Of a stretch of DNA of 64,000 bases, positions 35,021 through 44,507 are shown one piece after another. The stretch comes from Pedobacter planticolens (lineage in GTDB: Bacteria; Bacteroidota; Bacteroidia; Sphingobacteriales; Sphingobacteriaceae). The notes under the pieces are model-generated. The model saw only the letters and a list, made by a program, of their open reading frames with translations, was not told the DNA's origin and made no database searches. The stretch lies in the NCBI RefSeq assembly GCF_014172375.1, contig NZ_WNXD01000001.1, forward strand, positions 744,001 through 808,000, in the 5' to 3' direction. A program made the translations under genes and the position numbers. How positions within the stretch are numbered: the first letter of the stretch is position 1; each line of letters starts with the position of its first letter.

Positions 35021-38000
35021 ATGAAAAAATTTTTACTGCTCTTTTGTGTGCTTGCTATGGGAATAAATATAGCTAAAGCACAAACTAGACAAATTACAGG
35101 TAAGGTAACCGAAAAAGCTACTGGCGCAACCATTCCAGGCGTTGGAGTTACCATCAAAGGAACAAAAGTTGCAACAAGTACCGATGCAAATGGTGTTTAC
35201 AAATTAACCATCCCTTCTTCTGGAACCATTGTTTTGGTTTTTAAATCTATAGGTTTTACCGACTATGAAGTTGAAGTTGGTACGAAAAACCAGATTAATG
35301 CTGTTTTAGAAGAAAATTCAACGATGTTGGATGAAGTTACTGTTAACATTGGTTATGGAACTGTTAGAAAAGAAGCATTAACGGGTTCTGTATCATCAGT
35401 TACGGCAAAAGATTTAGCAGATTTCCCGGTAGGTACAGCAGCACAAGCCTTAGCAGGTAAATTGGCAGGTGTAACCGCTACGACAACAGAAGGTAGTCCA
35501 GGTGCCGAAATTCAAATTAGAGTAAGGGGCGGAAGTTCTTTAACTGGCGATAACTCACCATTGTACATTGTTGATGGAATTCAAGTAGAAAATGCATTAT
35601 CAATTTTATCTCCAAATGAAATTCAATCGATTGATGTATTAAAAGATGTGGCTTCTACCTCAATTTATGGTAGTCGTGGTGCAAATGGAGTGGTAATTAT
35701 CACGACTAAAAGTGGTAGAGACGGTAAAACAGTTGTATCGTTTGATGCTTTTGCAGGAGTTAGACAAATTGTGAACGAATTGAAAGTAATGAACCCATTT
35801 GAGTATGTTACTTATCAATACGAACTCTATAATAACAATACTGCACAAGATGTAAAAGATGCTTTTGCGAAAAGATATGGAACTTTTGAGGATTTAGAAA
35901 TCTATAAAAATATTCCAAATATAGATTGGCAAGATAAAGTTTTTGGTCGCCAAGCATTTTCGAATACACAAGTTTTAAGTTTATCTGGAGGAACAAAAAC
36001 AACAACCTATAATTTTACCGCAAATAATACAGCAGAGGATGGTATTATGCTTGAATCTGGTTATCGTCGTAGTTTTGCATCGTTTCGTTTTGATCATAAA
36101 ATTTCCGATAAATTTCGCACAGGTATAAATGCTCGTTACAGCCGCCAACGTGTAGATGGAGTTGGAACAACAAGTACAGGTTCTCAAGGTACTAACCGTT
36201 TAAGAAATTCAGTTCGTTATCAACCTTATTCTGGTGGTGGCGATTCGGGCGATTTGTTTGATGCTGATTATTTAACAACTCAATTATCAAATCCAATTTC
36301 ATTGGCTCACCAAGAGTTAAAATACGATTATCGTAATGATTTAATCACCAGCGGTTATTTGAGTTTTCAAATTTTGAATAACTTAAGTATTAAATCAACC
36401 GTAGGTTTGAATTTTATAGATAGAAAAACAAATGGTTTTAATGGTCCATTAAGTGGATTAGCAAGAAATAACGCAGGTTTACCAGCTATTACGTTAGATA
36501 ATTCGAGCGGCACAACCTTTATTAATACGAACGTGATTAATTATAAACCAAATATCGGTCAAGATCACATCGTAGATTTATTGGTAGGACAGGAGTTAAA
36601 TCAGTTAGATTTAAAATCAAATAGCAGTACTGTGAAATGGTTTCCGATGAATATTACTGCGGATGAAGCATTTGCAAGTATTCAAAAAGCTGAACCACCA
36701 GTTGGTTCAGTACAAGATAAACCAACATCTGCAGTTGCAGGTACTCGTCAGTTATCGTTCTTTGCCAGAGCATCTTACTCGTATAAAGGGAAATATTTAG
36801 CTACGTTAAATTACCGTAGAGATGGTTCATCATTATTTGCAGAAGGTAAAAGATGGGGAGATTTTCCATCAGCACAATTAGCCTGGAGAGCTTCGGAAGA
36901 AGAGTTTATTAAAGATTTAAAATGGGATTGGTTAAGTAGTTTTAAAGTTCGTGCTAGTTATGGTATGGCAGGTAATAACAGAATCCCTCAAGATTTATAT
37001 AGATCTCTTTTCTCGGCTAACTCAACAGCAGGCGGTTATGCAGCAAGTGATGGTTCTGTAACTACAGGATTGATTACAAATTCTACTACGTTAGCAAACA
37101 AAGATATTACTTGGGAGAAAAACATATCTGCCAACTTAGGTTTTGATATCGAATTACTGAAAAATAGAGTATCAATTGCATTGGATTTATACGATAACCG
37201 TACTAAAGATTTATTGCTTTTGGCAAATATTCCATCAATTAACGGATCAATTTATCAACAACAAAATATTGGTAAAACGCAAAATAGAGGTATCGAATTT
37301 CAGTTAAATGCAGTTGTGGCTAAAACTCAAGATTTCAGTTATAATGCGGGTTTTAATATGTCTTTCAACAAAAACAAGATTTTGCAATTACAAAACAATG
37401 TTCAATCATATGTAGTACAATCTGGTTGGGTTAATAGTTTAGCCGATTTCTTGGTTCAAGTAGGTAAACCAGTTGGTCAGTTCTACGGTTTTGTATCAGA
37501 TGGAAGATATACTGTTGATGATTTTACTACTACACAAAATACAACAACTTTGGCATATACCTATACTTTAAAACCAGATGTGGCAAACAGCTATGCATTA
37601 TTGGGTAATAAAAACCCTCAACCTGGAGATATGAAAGTTAAAAAATTATCAAGCGGAGCTAGCATGATGATTGGTGATGATGATAAAACTGTTTTAGGAA
37701 CATCGCAACCTAAATTTACTGGAGGTTTTAACAACTCATTTACCTATAAAAACTTCGATTTTACTGTATTCATGAACTTTTCTGTTGGTAATAAAGTATA
37801 CAATGCGAACACAGTTGAGTTTTCATCTCAATACAATGTTAAAGACAACAATTTGCTAGCCACCATGAATAATAGATGGAGAAACTTTGACGCCAATGGA
37901 GTTAAAGTAACAGATCCGGCAACATTAACTGCAATGAATGCGAATACCACCTTATGGACACCAACTACTGGTAATTATGCATTAACTTCTTATGCAATTG

Positions 38001-38254
38001 AAAACGGTTCGTACTTACGCATCAACAATGTAACCTTAGGCTATAATTTACCAACCAATTTTGTAAAACGCTCTAAATTCATCTCTAAATTGAGAGTGTA
38101 CGCAACGGTAAACAATTTATACACCATTACAGGTTACACAGGTTACGATCCGGAAGCAAATACACGTAGATCAAACCCATTAACGCCAGGCATTGATTAT
38201 GCAGCATATCCGCGTAGCAGATACATGTTGGCTGGTATTAACATGATATTTTAA
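35021..38254 (+). CDS. SusC-family TonB-dependent transporter 3 (pectin locus)
   Basis: 1077 residues. Signal peptide ending AKAQ (~21), then a carboxypeptidase-like domain (ITGKVTEKATGATIPGVGVT...DANGVYKLTI), TonB-box region LDEVTVNIGYG, and plug (AAQALAGKLAGVTATTTEGSPGAEIQIRVRGGSS; SIDVLKDVASTSIYGSRGANGVVIITTK). The long beta-barrel ends SRYMLAGINMIF. It heads the pectin locus, divergent from lacI. By context it imports oligogalacturonides held by the SusD at 38275. Expression is likely controlled by the 34899 operator. Confidence 0.96.
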   Translation: MKKFLLLFCVLAMGINIAKAQTRQITGKVTEKATGATIPGVGVTIKGTKVATSTDANGVYKLTIPSSGTIVLVFKSIGFTDYEVEVGTKNQINAVLEENSTMLDEVTVNIGYGTVRKEALTGSVSSVTAKDLADFPVGTAAQALAGKLAGVTATTTEGSPGAEIQIRVRGGSSLTGDNSPLYIVDGIQVENALSILSPNEIQSIDVLKDVASTSIYGSRGANGVVIITTKSGRDGKTVVSFDAFAGVRQIVNELKVMNPFEYVTYQYELYNNNTAQDVKDAFAKRYGTFEDLEIYKNIPNIDWQDKVFGRQAFSNTQVLSLSGGTKTTTYNFTANNTAEDGIMLESGYRRSFASFRFDHKISDKFRTGINARYSRQRVDGVGTTSTGSQGTNRLRNSVRYQPYSGGGDSGDLFDADYLTTQLSNPISLAHQELKYDYRNDLITSGYLSFQILNNLSIKSTVGLNFIDRKTNGFNGPLSGLARNNAGLPAITLDNSSGTTFINTNVINYKPNIGQDHIVDLLVGQELNQLDLKSNSSTVKWFPMNITADEAFASIQKAEPPVGSVQDKPTSAVAGTRQLSFFARASYSYKGKYLATLNYRRDGSSLFAEGKRWGDFPSAQLAWRASEEEFIKDLKWDWLSSFKVRASYGMAGNNRIPQDLYRSLFSANSTAGGYAASDGSVTTGLITNSTTLANKDITWEKNISANLGFDIELLKNRVSIALDLYDNRTKDLLLLANIPSINGSIYQQQNIGKTQNRGIEFQLNAVVAKTQDFSYNAGFNMSFNKNKILQLQNNVQSYVVQSGWVNSLADFLVQVGKPVGQFYGFVSDGRYTVDDFTTTQNTTTLAYTYTLKPDVANSYALLGNKNPQPGDMKVKKLSSGASMMIGDDDKTVLGTSQPKFTGGFNNSFTYKNFDFTVFMNFSVGNKVYNANTVEFSSQYNVKDNNLLATMNNRWRNFDANGVKVTDPATLTAMNANTTLWTPTTGNYALTSYAIENGSYLRINNVTLGYNLPTNFVKRSKFISKLRVYATVNNLYTITGYTGYDPEANTRRSNPLTPGIDYAAYPRSRYMLAGINMIF

Positions 38255-38274
38255 TCATTTAACTTTAAAAGGAA

Positions 38275-40119
38275 ATGAAACTTAAATTTAAAAACGCTGC
38301 TTTTTTAGTTTTGGCTATTGGAGCAATGATAATTACCCCTTCTTGTAAAAAGTTCTTAGATTTCGAAACGCCATCCTCATCATCAGAAGATGTAGTTTTT
38401 GAAAGTACAACCTATACCAACTCGGCAATAATAGGTGTTTATAATAAAATGATTGGCGATAATGGCTATGGTAGTCGTATCTCTACTTTATTTGGTGTTA
38501 CGGCCGATGATTTTAGAACATCAGGTAGTTATGGTTCGGCAGATAGACGTGGATTGAGCATGTATGGTGCGAGTACTGATAATTCAGATTTAATTAATCC
38601 TTTTGCACAATTATATGCAGGAATAGAAAGAGCAAATATTTGTATCAAATACATTCCGGTTTCAAAAATTTATACCAGCGGTTCTGCTACAGAACAAGCA
38701 ACAATGAAACGCTATTATGGTGAAGCATTAGCATTGAGAGCTCAATTTTACTATGAGTTAATTCGTAATTGGGGCGATGTACCTCAACGTTTTACACCTG
38801 CTGCTTTTGCAGAAACACTTTTTCCTGGTAATGCCGATAGAGATGGAACTTACGACCAGATTATTGCAGACCTTAAAATAGCTGAAGATTTAGTGCCATG
38901 GAGAAGTGAAATTTTAGAATATGGAAGTTTCCGTTTTACGAAAGGAGCAATTAAAGGGTTAAGAGCCAGAATTGCTTTGGCAAGAGGAGGTTACTCTTTA
39001 AGATCTGCTACACGTACTATGAGCAGAAATGCTGATTATTTAAAATTCTATCAAATTGCAAAAGATGAGTGTAAGGATATTATGGATAATCGTGGACAAC
39101 ATGACTTAAATCCGGTGTATGAAAACATTTTTAAAACTTTACATGGTACACGTTTGGATGATGCGCATGAGTTGATGTTTGAAGTTGCAGCTTTTGGAAG
39201 TAATGCATCAACCGATAGTAAGTTAGGTTATTATAATGGAATTAGATTTAATGCTGCATCAACCTATGGAACTGGTGGTGGCGGTTTGAATGCTATTCCG
39301 ACTTATTTTTATGAGTTTGATCAAACTAAAGATTGTCGTAGAGATGTGACCTTAGGCATTTTCGAAATCACGGCAACTTCTAAAAAATCAATTAATACGT
39401 TAAACAATTTTACTGATGCTAAGTTCAGAAAATCATGGACTTCGTTTGACGGAAAATCATCATCACAAAACTTTGCAATTAACTGGCCAATTTTACGCTT
39501 CGCAGATGTGTTGCTAATGTATGCAGAAGCTGATAATGAAATTGGAAATGGACCATCTGCATTAGCTATTAAGTCTTTAGGAGAAGTTCAAAAACGTGCT
39601 TATGCTGGTTTTACCGACTTGCCAATTATTCCAACTGATAAAGCTGGCTTTTTTGATGCGATTGTGAAAGAAAGATTATTAGAATTTGGTGGCGAAGGAG
39701 TTAGAAAATACGATTTAATTCGCTGGAACTTAATTAGTAGCAAATTTGCAGAAACACGAGTTAAACTTCAACAATTAATTGATGGAACAGGTGCTTATAC
39801 AAATGTGCCTAACTATGTGTACTCGAAAGAGTCTACCTACAACTTAACACCAAGCGTAGCTGAAGTTGCCAGTATGGATTTATATGGTGGTGTACCAAAT
39901 GTGGTATTATTCTCGCCAGGTTTAAACTCATCAACTGCGCCAACAGGTTATACTGTTAAAAATTGGAGAAAATCATTATCAACCGATAATCAAATTACAA
40001 GTATTTCTACAGGTTTTGCGTATTACTTTGAAGCAAATAAAAAGGAATTATTCCCGTACCCAAAAACGGTTTTGAATGAAAACACGAACATGACACAAAA
40101 CTTTGGTTATATAAATTAA
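38275..40119 (+). CDS. SusD/RagB-family surface lipoprotein 3 (pectin locus)
   Basis: 614 residues, longer than the other two SusD proteins. Lipobox TPSC (Cys24) then KKFLDFETPSS. Family segments: RYYGEALALRAQFYYELIRNWGDVPQR (~145-170) and KERLLEFGGEGVRKYDLIRW in the C-terminal half, followed by a long loop-rich tail typical of pectin-type SusD proteins. It follows SusC by 20 bp. Surface oligogalacturonide binding is inferred from context. Confidence 0.94.
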   Translation: MKLKFKNAAFLVLAIGAMIITPSCKKFLDFETPSSSSEDVVFESTTYTNSAIIGVYNKMIGDNGYGSRISTLFGVTADDFRTSGSYGSADRRGLSMYGASTDNSDLINPFAQLYAGIERANICIKYIPVSKIYTSGSATEQATMKRYYGEALALRAQFYYELIRNWGDVPQRFTPAAFAETLFPGNADRDGTYDQIIADLKIAEDLVPWRSEILEYGSFRFTKGAIKGLRARIALARGGYSLRSATRTMSRNADYLKFYQIAKDECKDIMDNRGQHDLNPVYENIFKTLHGTRLDDAHELMFEVAAFGSNASTDSKLGYYNGIRFNAASTYGTGGGGLNAIPTYFYEFDQTKDCRRDVTLGIFEITATSKKSINTLNNFTDAKFRKSWTSFDGKSSSQNFAINWPILRFADVLLMYAEADNEIGNGPSALAIKSLGEVQKRAYAGFTDLPIIPTDKAGFFDAIVKERLLEFGGEGVRKYDLIRWNLISSKFAETRVKLQQLIDGTGAYTNVPNYVYSKESTYNLTPSVAEVASMDLYGGVPNVVLFSPGLNSSTAPTGYTVKNWRKSLSTDNQITSISTGFAYYFEANKKELFPYPKTVLNENTNMTQNFGYIN

Positions 40120-40130
40120 AAATATTAGAT

Positions 40131-41810
40131 ATGAAATCGATTTTTAATCAAACAAGCAAAAACTTAGTGCTGTTATTTGCAGCAATACTGCTAATTACAG
40201 CTTGTAAAAAGAATGAAGAAGTAACACTAGATCCGCCTCGTTTATTTAAGGCGAGTGATATAAAAATAGAGTCTGGTCAAACTTCTGCAAAAATAAAATG
40301 GGCAGTTCCTCTTTTTGCAACAGGAAAAGCATTAAAATATACCGTTGATTTTTCTAAAGATGCAAGTTTTGCAACCGTCGCCTATACAAAAGTTGTAGAT
40401 ACTGCTGGTATTACCGTTACAGATGATAACCTTGCAGTTAGAACTCCATATTATGCTCGTATAAAAGCAAATGCGTTTGAAGATCAACCTGAATCTAAAT
40501 ATATTGTCAGTTCAACTTTTAGTTTAACAGGTATACAATTGTTTTTGCCAGTTCGTGATGCAGAGGTAAGAGAAACTTCAGTTTCTTTACGTTTTGTTGG
40601 AGAAACAGGATTAAGTAGTATTGTGTTAACGCCAACAACCGGTACGGCAATTACAGCTACTTTGTCTGCCTCAGATTTAACTGCTGGCGGAATAATAAAT
40701 GGAGTTTCAACTGGTTTAAAAGCAATAACTGGATTAACTGGCGGAATAACCTATTCGGCTGAATTATTTAACGGTACAAAAAGCAAAGGAATTTTGAGTG
40801 TTACCACATTGCCTGCAACTTCGTATACTAAAATTATTACTCCAGCAGATGATTTGAATGCAACTATCGCCGCTGCAGCAAATGGAGCTGTAATTGGGTT
40901 AAGTCCAGGAACTTATGCGGCTACATCAACAAATACATTTATTACTCAGAAAACTATTACCCTAAAATCTACATCGGGAACTCCGACAGATACAAAAGTT
41001 AACTTTAAAGAAATTGATATTGAAGGAACTGGTGCAGGTGTAACGTTATCAGGTATTGAATTTGACGGTGCAGCTGCATCATCATTATATTTCTTGAACT
41101 TTATTGGTTCTCAAGCCGCAAATGGTTCTGCTGCAACTTTCACTAATGTTGTGGTTGATAATTGTATTGTACATAATTCTACTACTTCATTTTTACGTGG
41201 TGATAGAGGCTCAGCAGCTAGAGATTTTAAAATTGGAAACATTACGGTTAACAATTCAATCGTTTATGATATGGGATCAAATGGTTCTTCAGCATATTAT
41301 ACTTTCCATGTAAATAAAATGGAATTTACTGCGATAAATATTACTAAATCAACCTTTTATAATGCTGGTCCTGGTTTATTTACTGCAAGTACAACTTATG
41401 CTGGTGCAGTTGTTCCATCAATAAATATTAGCTACTCTACCTTTAATGGATTTGGCGGGAATGCTAAATATGCACTTTTAGATGCAAATGCAAACCCAGT
41501 TAACTTTACCTTAACCAACAGTATTGTAGCTAACACACCAAAATCTGGAACAGTTGTAGCAGCAGCATTGCGTTCATCTGGGGCAGGAGTAACCACAACT
41601 ATTTCTTATACTAATATGTTTGGTCTATATAGTACTGGAACTACAGCATTAACTTTTCCAGCTACGGTGGCCTTAACTGCTAATCAGGCAATAGATTTAG
41701 GTTGGACGGCTGCAAGTGTTCCACCAGCATTTCAATTGCCAGTTGGTTCACCATTAAGAACCGCAAGTAATACAAGTATTGCCATCGGAGATCCAAGATG
41801 GACTTATTAA
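40131..41810 (+). CDS. Surface lipoprotein with Fn3-like and beta-helix domains (DUF4957/DUF5123 type)
   Basis: 559 residues, lipobox ITAC (Cys25) then KKNEE. An Fn3-like domain spans ~35-130 (SGQTSAKIKWAVP...). A second beta domain follows. From ~235 to the end there is a right-handed beta-helix with many N-x-[IV] turns: VVVDNCIVHNS, ITVNNSIVYDMG, INITKSTFYNAG, FTLTNSIVAN. This is the DUF4957/DUF5123 architecture regularly coupled to pectin SusC/D pairs. No pectinase catalytic residues could be identified, so binding is more likely than lyase activity. A terminator follows. Confidence 0.82.
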   Translation: MKSIFNQTSKNLVLLFAAILLITACKKNEEVTLDPPRLFKASDIKIESGQTSAKIKWAVPLFATGKALKYTVDFSKDASFATVAYTKVVDTAGITVTDDNLAVRTPYYARIKANAFEDQPESKYIVSSTFSLTGIQLFLPVRDAEVRETSVSLRFVGETGLSSIVLTPTTGTAITATLSASDLTAGGIINGVSTGLKAITGLTGGITYSAELFNGTKSKGILSVTTLPATSYTKIITPADDLNATIAAAANGAVIGLSPGTYAATSTNTFITQKTITLKSTSGTPTDTKVNFKEIDIEGTGAGVTLSGIEFDGAAASSLYFLNFIGSQAANGSAATFTNVVVDNCIVHNSTTSFLRGDRGSAARDFKIGNITVNNSIVYDMGSNGSSAYYTFHVNKMEFTAINITKSTFYNAGPGLFTASTTYAGAVVPSINISYSTFNGFGGNAKYALLDANANPVNFTLTNSIVANTPKSGTVVAAALRSSGAGVTTTISYTNMFGLYSTGTTALTFPATVALTANQAIDLGWTAASVPPAFQLPVGSPLRTASNTSIAIGDPRWTY

Positions 41811-41820
41811 AATAGTAGAC

Positions 41821-41855
41821 GAAAAAGACGAGGTTTTGGCTTCGTCTTTTTCATT
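41821..41855 (+). terminator. Hairpin terminator/attenuator within the pectin locus
   Basis: GAAAAAGACGA (41821-41831) pairs perfectly with TCGTCTTTTTC (41842-41852). The right arm supplies the T run. It stands between the SusC-SusD-lipoprotein trio and the first esterase, 13 bp before the latter's ATG. Confidence 0.8.
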
Positions 41856-41865
41856 ATTTAATTTT

Positions 41866-42618
41866 ATGCAGATGCGAAGAAGAATTAGTTACTTATCCTT
41901 AATTTTGGTATTTACCTTACTATCTTTCACAGTGTGGAAGAAAGAGAAAATCACAGTGTACATTATTGGCGATTCTACGGCGGCCAATAAACAACCAAAG
42001 GCTTTCCCAGAAACTGGATGGGGAATGGAATTACAACCCTTTTTTGATTTGGAAGTTAAAGTAGATAATAGAGCTTTAAATGGAAGAAGTACCAAATCTT
42101 TTATCAATGAAAAAAGATGGGAAGCCATTTTAACGACCTTAAAAGAAGGTGATTTTGTACTAATCGAGTTTGGTCATAACGACGAAAAGATAGAGAAACC
42201 TGAAGTTGGAACATCACTAATCGAATTTAAAACCAACTTGATTAAATACATTCAAGAAACTCAGGCGAAAAAAGCAAATCCGATTTTACTAACACCAATT
42301 GCTCGTCGTAATTTTAAAAATGGAGTTTTAACAGATACGCATAAAGGTTATCCAGATGTAGTGCGAAAACTGGCAGATTCATTGCATATTCCACTAATTG
42401 ACATGCAACGCAAAACAGAAAAACTATTGACTGGCTTAGGCGATGAACCTTCAAAAAAACTATTCAATTATGTAGATTCTGGTCATGTGAATTATCCGAC
42501 AGGAAAAAAAGACGATACGCATTTAAGTCCAGATGGAGCAAAAGTTGTAGCTGGTTTGGTTGCCGAAGGAATTAAAGAAATTAAAACGGATTTGGCTAAA
42601 CATCTTATCAAAAAATAA
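41866..42618 (+). CDS. SGNH/GDSL esterase, rhamnogalacturonan acetylesterase-like (1)
   Basis: About 250 residues from ATG 41866 (alternative 41872). The frame extends upstream into the lipoprotein gene, but the start must lie after the terminator hairpin. An N-terminal hydrophobic segment (~8-23) acts as signal or anchor. SGNH blocks: GDSTAA (S37), NGRSTKSF, EFGHND, and the C-terminal DDTHLSPDGA with the catalytic Asp and His. These match the rhamnogalacturonan acetylesterase type (CE12-like), removing O-acetyl groups from pectin. A homologous gene follows at 42667. Confidence 0.88.
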   Translation: MQMRRRISYLSLILVFTLLSFTVWKKEKITVYIIGDSTAANKQPKAFPETGWGMELQPFFDLEVKVDNRALNGRSTKSFINEKRWEAILTTLKEGDFVLIEFGHNDEKIEKPEVGTSLIEFKTNLIKYIQETQAKKANPILLTPIARRNFKNGVLTDTHKGYPDVVRKLADSLHIPLIDMQRKTEKLLTGLGDEPSKKLFNYVDSGHVNYPTGKKDDTHLSPDGAKVVAGLVAEGIKEIKTDLAKHLIKK

Positions 42619-42620
42619 TA

Positions 42621-42649
42621 TTGTCATTCAGAGCGTTAGCGAAGAATCT
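42621..42649. repeat. Dispersed GTCATTC-type intergenic repeat
   Basis: TTGTCATTCAGAGCGTTAGC followed by GAAGAATCT. It is one of four related GTCAT-type elements in gaps of the pectin and uronate genes (also 50913, 57324, 59082). Such sequences are common in Bacteroidota intergenic DNA. Confidence 0.65.
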
Positions 42650-42666
42650 AATAATACTATATATTA

Positions 42667-43440
42667 ATGAAAGCACTTCTTAAATTATCAATCATTTCGC
42701 TTATTGCACTTTTCGCTTTTCAACCAGCTAAAAAACCAGTTAATATCTTTTTAATAGGAGATTCTACAGTAGCAGATTACACTTTAGATTCTGGTTACTT
42801 AGAAAAGAAATTTCCTTTAAATGGTTGGGGACAAGTTTTTCAATCCTTTTTTAGAAAAGATAGCTTAGTAAAAGTTAAAAATATCATCCACTCAGATAGT
42901 GTATTAATTATAGATAAAGCCAAAGGCGGAAGAAGTACACGTACTTTTTTTGAAGAAGGTCGTTGGGCGGAAGTCTATAAAACCTTGAAAAAAGACGATA
43001 TTGTAATGATGCAATTTGGACATAATGATGCTGCGGTAGATAAACCTGAACGTTATGTAAACATTACAGGGTACAAAGAATATTTAAGGTTGTATGTAAA
43101 CCAAACAAGAGAGAAAGGCGCAATTCCCATCATCATTACTCCTGTAAATAGAAATTATCCTTGGAAAGATGGAAAATTGAGTAATGTGCATGGCGAATAT
43201 CCAAATGCTGCGAAAGAAGTAGCAAAAGAATTAAATGTAAAACTGATAGATTTAACACAACTTTCTATCGATGCATTTACAGTGAAAGGGCAGGCATATG
43301 TAACCTCAAAATATTTCATGAACTTTGATAAAGGACTTTATCCGGGTTATCCTGATGGGCAAAAAGACAATACACATTTTCAGAAAGAAGGAGCTATTGC
43401 AGTCGCTCAGTTGGTTTTTAGTGCGATGAAAAAATTATAG
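42667..43440 (+). CDS. SGNH/GDSL esterase, rhamnogalacturonan acetylesterase-like (2)
   Basis: 257 residues with a cleavable N-terminal signal (~1-20). SGNH blocks: GDSTVADY (S33), KGGRSTRTF, QFGHND, and the terminal KDNTHFQKEGA with the Asp/His pair. It is a paralogue of the preceding esterase with a more complete LNGWGQVFQSFF region. Likely another pectin acetylesterase of differing site preference. Its stop is followed after one base by the first CE8 gene. Confidence 0.9.
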   Translation: MKALLKLSIISLIALFAFQPAKKPVNIFLIGDSTVADYTLDSGYLEKKFPLNGWGQVFQSFFRKDSLVKVKNIIHSDSVLIIDKAKGGRSTRTFFEEGRWAEVYKTLKKDDIVMMQFGHNDAAVDKPERYVNITGYKEYLRLYVNQTREKGAIPIIITPVNRNYPWKDGKLSNVHGEYPNAAKEVAKELNVKLIDLTQLSIDAFTVKGQAYVTSKYFMNFDKGLYPGYPDGQKDNTHFQKEGAIAVAQLVFSAMKKL

Positions 43441-43441
43441 T

Positions 43442-44467
43442 ATGAAAAGAGGGTTGTTGATATTGTTTTATTGTTCAATTGTTATATTGTTGAATTGCTC
43501 AATTGCGAGTGCGGCTAGTCTCACATCTCACATCTCATATCTTAAGTCTCAATACGATATTACTGTTGCACAGGATGGAACTGGAAATTACAAAACAGTT
43601 CAGGAAGCGATTAATGCAGTACCCGACTTTAGAAAAGTAACCACTACTATTTTTATTAAGAATGGAGTTTATAAAGAGAAATTAAATCTTTCTGCTTCTA
43701 AACAATTCGTTAAAATGATTGGTGAAAGTGCAGAAAAAACCATTTTAACATTTGATGATTGGGCACAACGAAAAAATGCTTTTGGTGAAGAGAAAGGAAC
43801 ATCTGGCTCTGCGAGTTTTTATATTTATGGTTCACAATTCTCAGCAGAAAATATAACTTTTCAAAACACGGCTGGCCCTGTCGGACAAGCAGTTGCCTTA
43901 TTTGTAGCTGGAGATAAAGCCAAGTTTATCAATTGTAGAATGTTAGGTTTCCAGGATACTTTGTATACCTATGGTTATGCTAGTCGACAATATTATTACA
44001 AATGTTATATAGAAGGTACGGTAGATTTTATTTTCGGTTCATCCACCGCTGTGTTTGATGAGTGCGAAATATTCTGTAAAAGTGCAGGTTATATTACTGC
44101 ATCATCATCACCAGATACCTCGAAATATGGATATGTTTTTCTAAATAGTAAAATTTTAGGCGATGTTCCAGCAAATTCCTATTATTTAGGCAGGCCTTGG
44201 CGTCCATACGCGAAAGCTGTTTTTATCAATTGTGATTTGGGTAAAATAATTAAAGCAGAGGGCTGGGACAATTGGGGGAAAGAAAGCAATGAAAAAACTG
44301 CTTTTTATGCGGAATATAATAGTACAGGATCTGGTGCAAATCCTAAAGCTCGTGTAGCTTGGTCGCATCAATTAAATGAGATTACAGTACGAGAATATAC
44401 GTTAGATAAGATTTTTAACGGTTGGAATCCTAAAGAGATGGCCGCTGATGCGCAGATTAAAAAATGA
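43442..44467 (+). CDS. Pectin methylesterase, CE8 (1)
   Basis: 341 residues. CE8 beta-helix with all active-site elements: Q149 in GPVGQAVAL, Q171-D172 in FQDTLY, D195 in VDFIFG, and R251/W253 in LGRPWRPY. It removes methyl esters from homogalacturonan in the periplasm or outside. The N-terminal ~38 codons are unusual: the DNA at 43470-43506 repeats ATTGTT/AATTG, and 43520-43552 is CTCACAT/CTCATAT simple sequence, so the signal-peptide and linker part seems built from intergenic repeat DNA. It directly follows esterase 2. Confidence 0.94.
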   Translation: MKRGLLILFYCSIVILLNCSIASAASLTSHISYLKSQYDITVAQDGTGNYKTVQEAINAVPDFRKVTTTIFIKNGVYKEKLNLSASKQFVKMIGESAEKTILTFDDWAQRKNAFGEEKGTSGSASFYIYGSQFSAENITFQNTAGPVGQAVALFVAGDKAKFINCRMLGFQDTLYTYGYASRQYYYKCYIEGTVDFIFGSSTAVFDECEIFCKSAGYITASSSPDTSKYGYVFLNSKILGDVPANSYYLGRPWRPYAKAVFINCDLGKIIKAEGWDNWGKESNEKTAFYAEYNSTGSGANPKARVAWSHQLNEITVREYTLDKIFNGWNPKEMAADAQIKK

Positions 44468-44507
44468 TATTAAATAATCTGCCAATCTGCGGCAAAAATT
44501 ATTACAC

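Noticed and set aside
40131..41810. Beta-helix lipoprotein as a pectate lyase or polygalacturonase
   Set aside because: No PL1/PL9/GH28 catalytic motif found; architecture fits the DUF4957/DUF5123 binding type.
41779..41865. Upstream extension of esterase 1 into the beta-helix lipoprotein gene
   Set aside because: The added residues run through the terminator hairpin and lack signal-peptide character; ATG 41866 gives a proper hydrophobic N-terminus.
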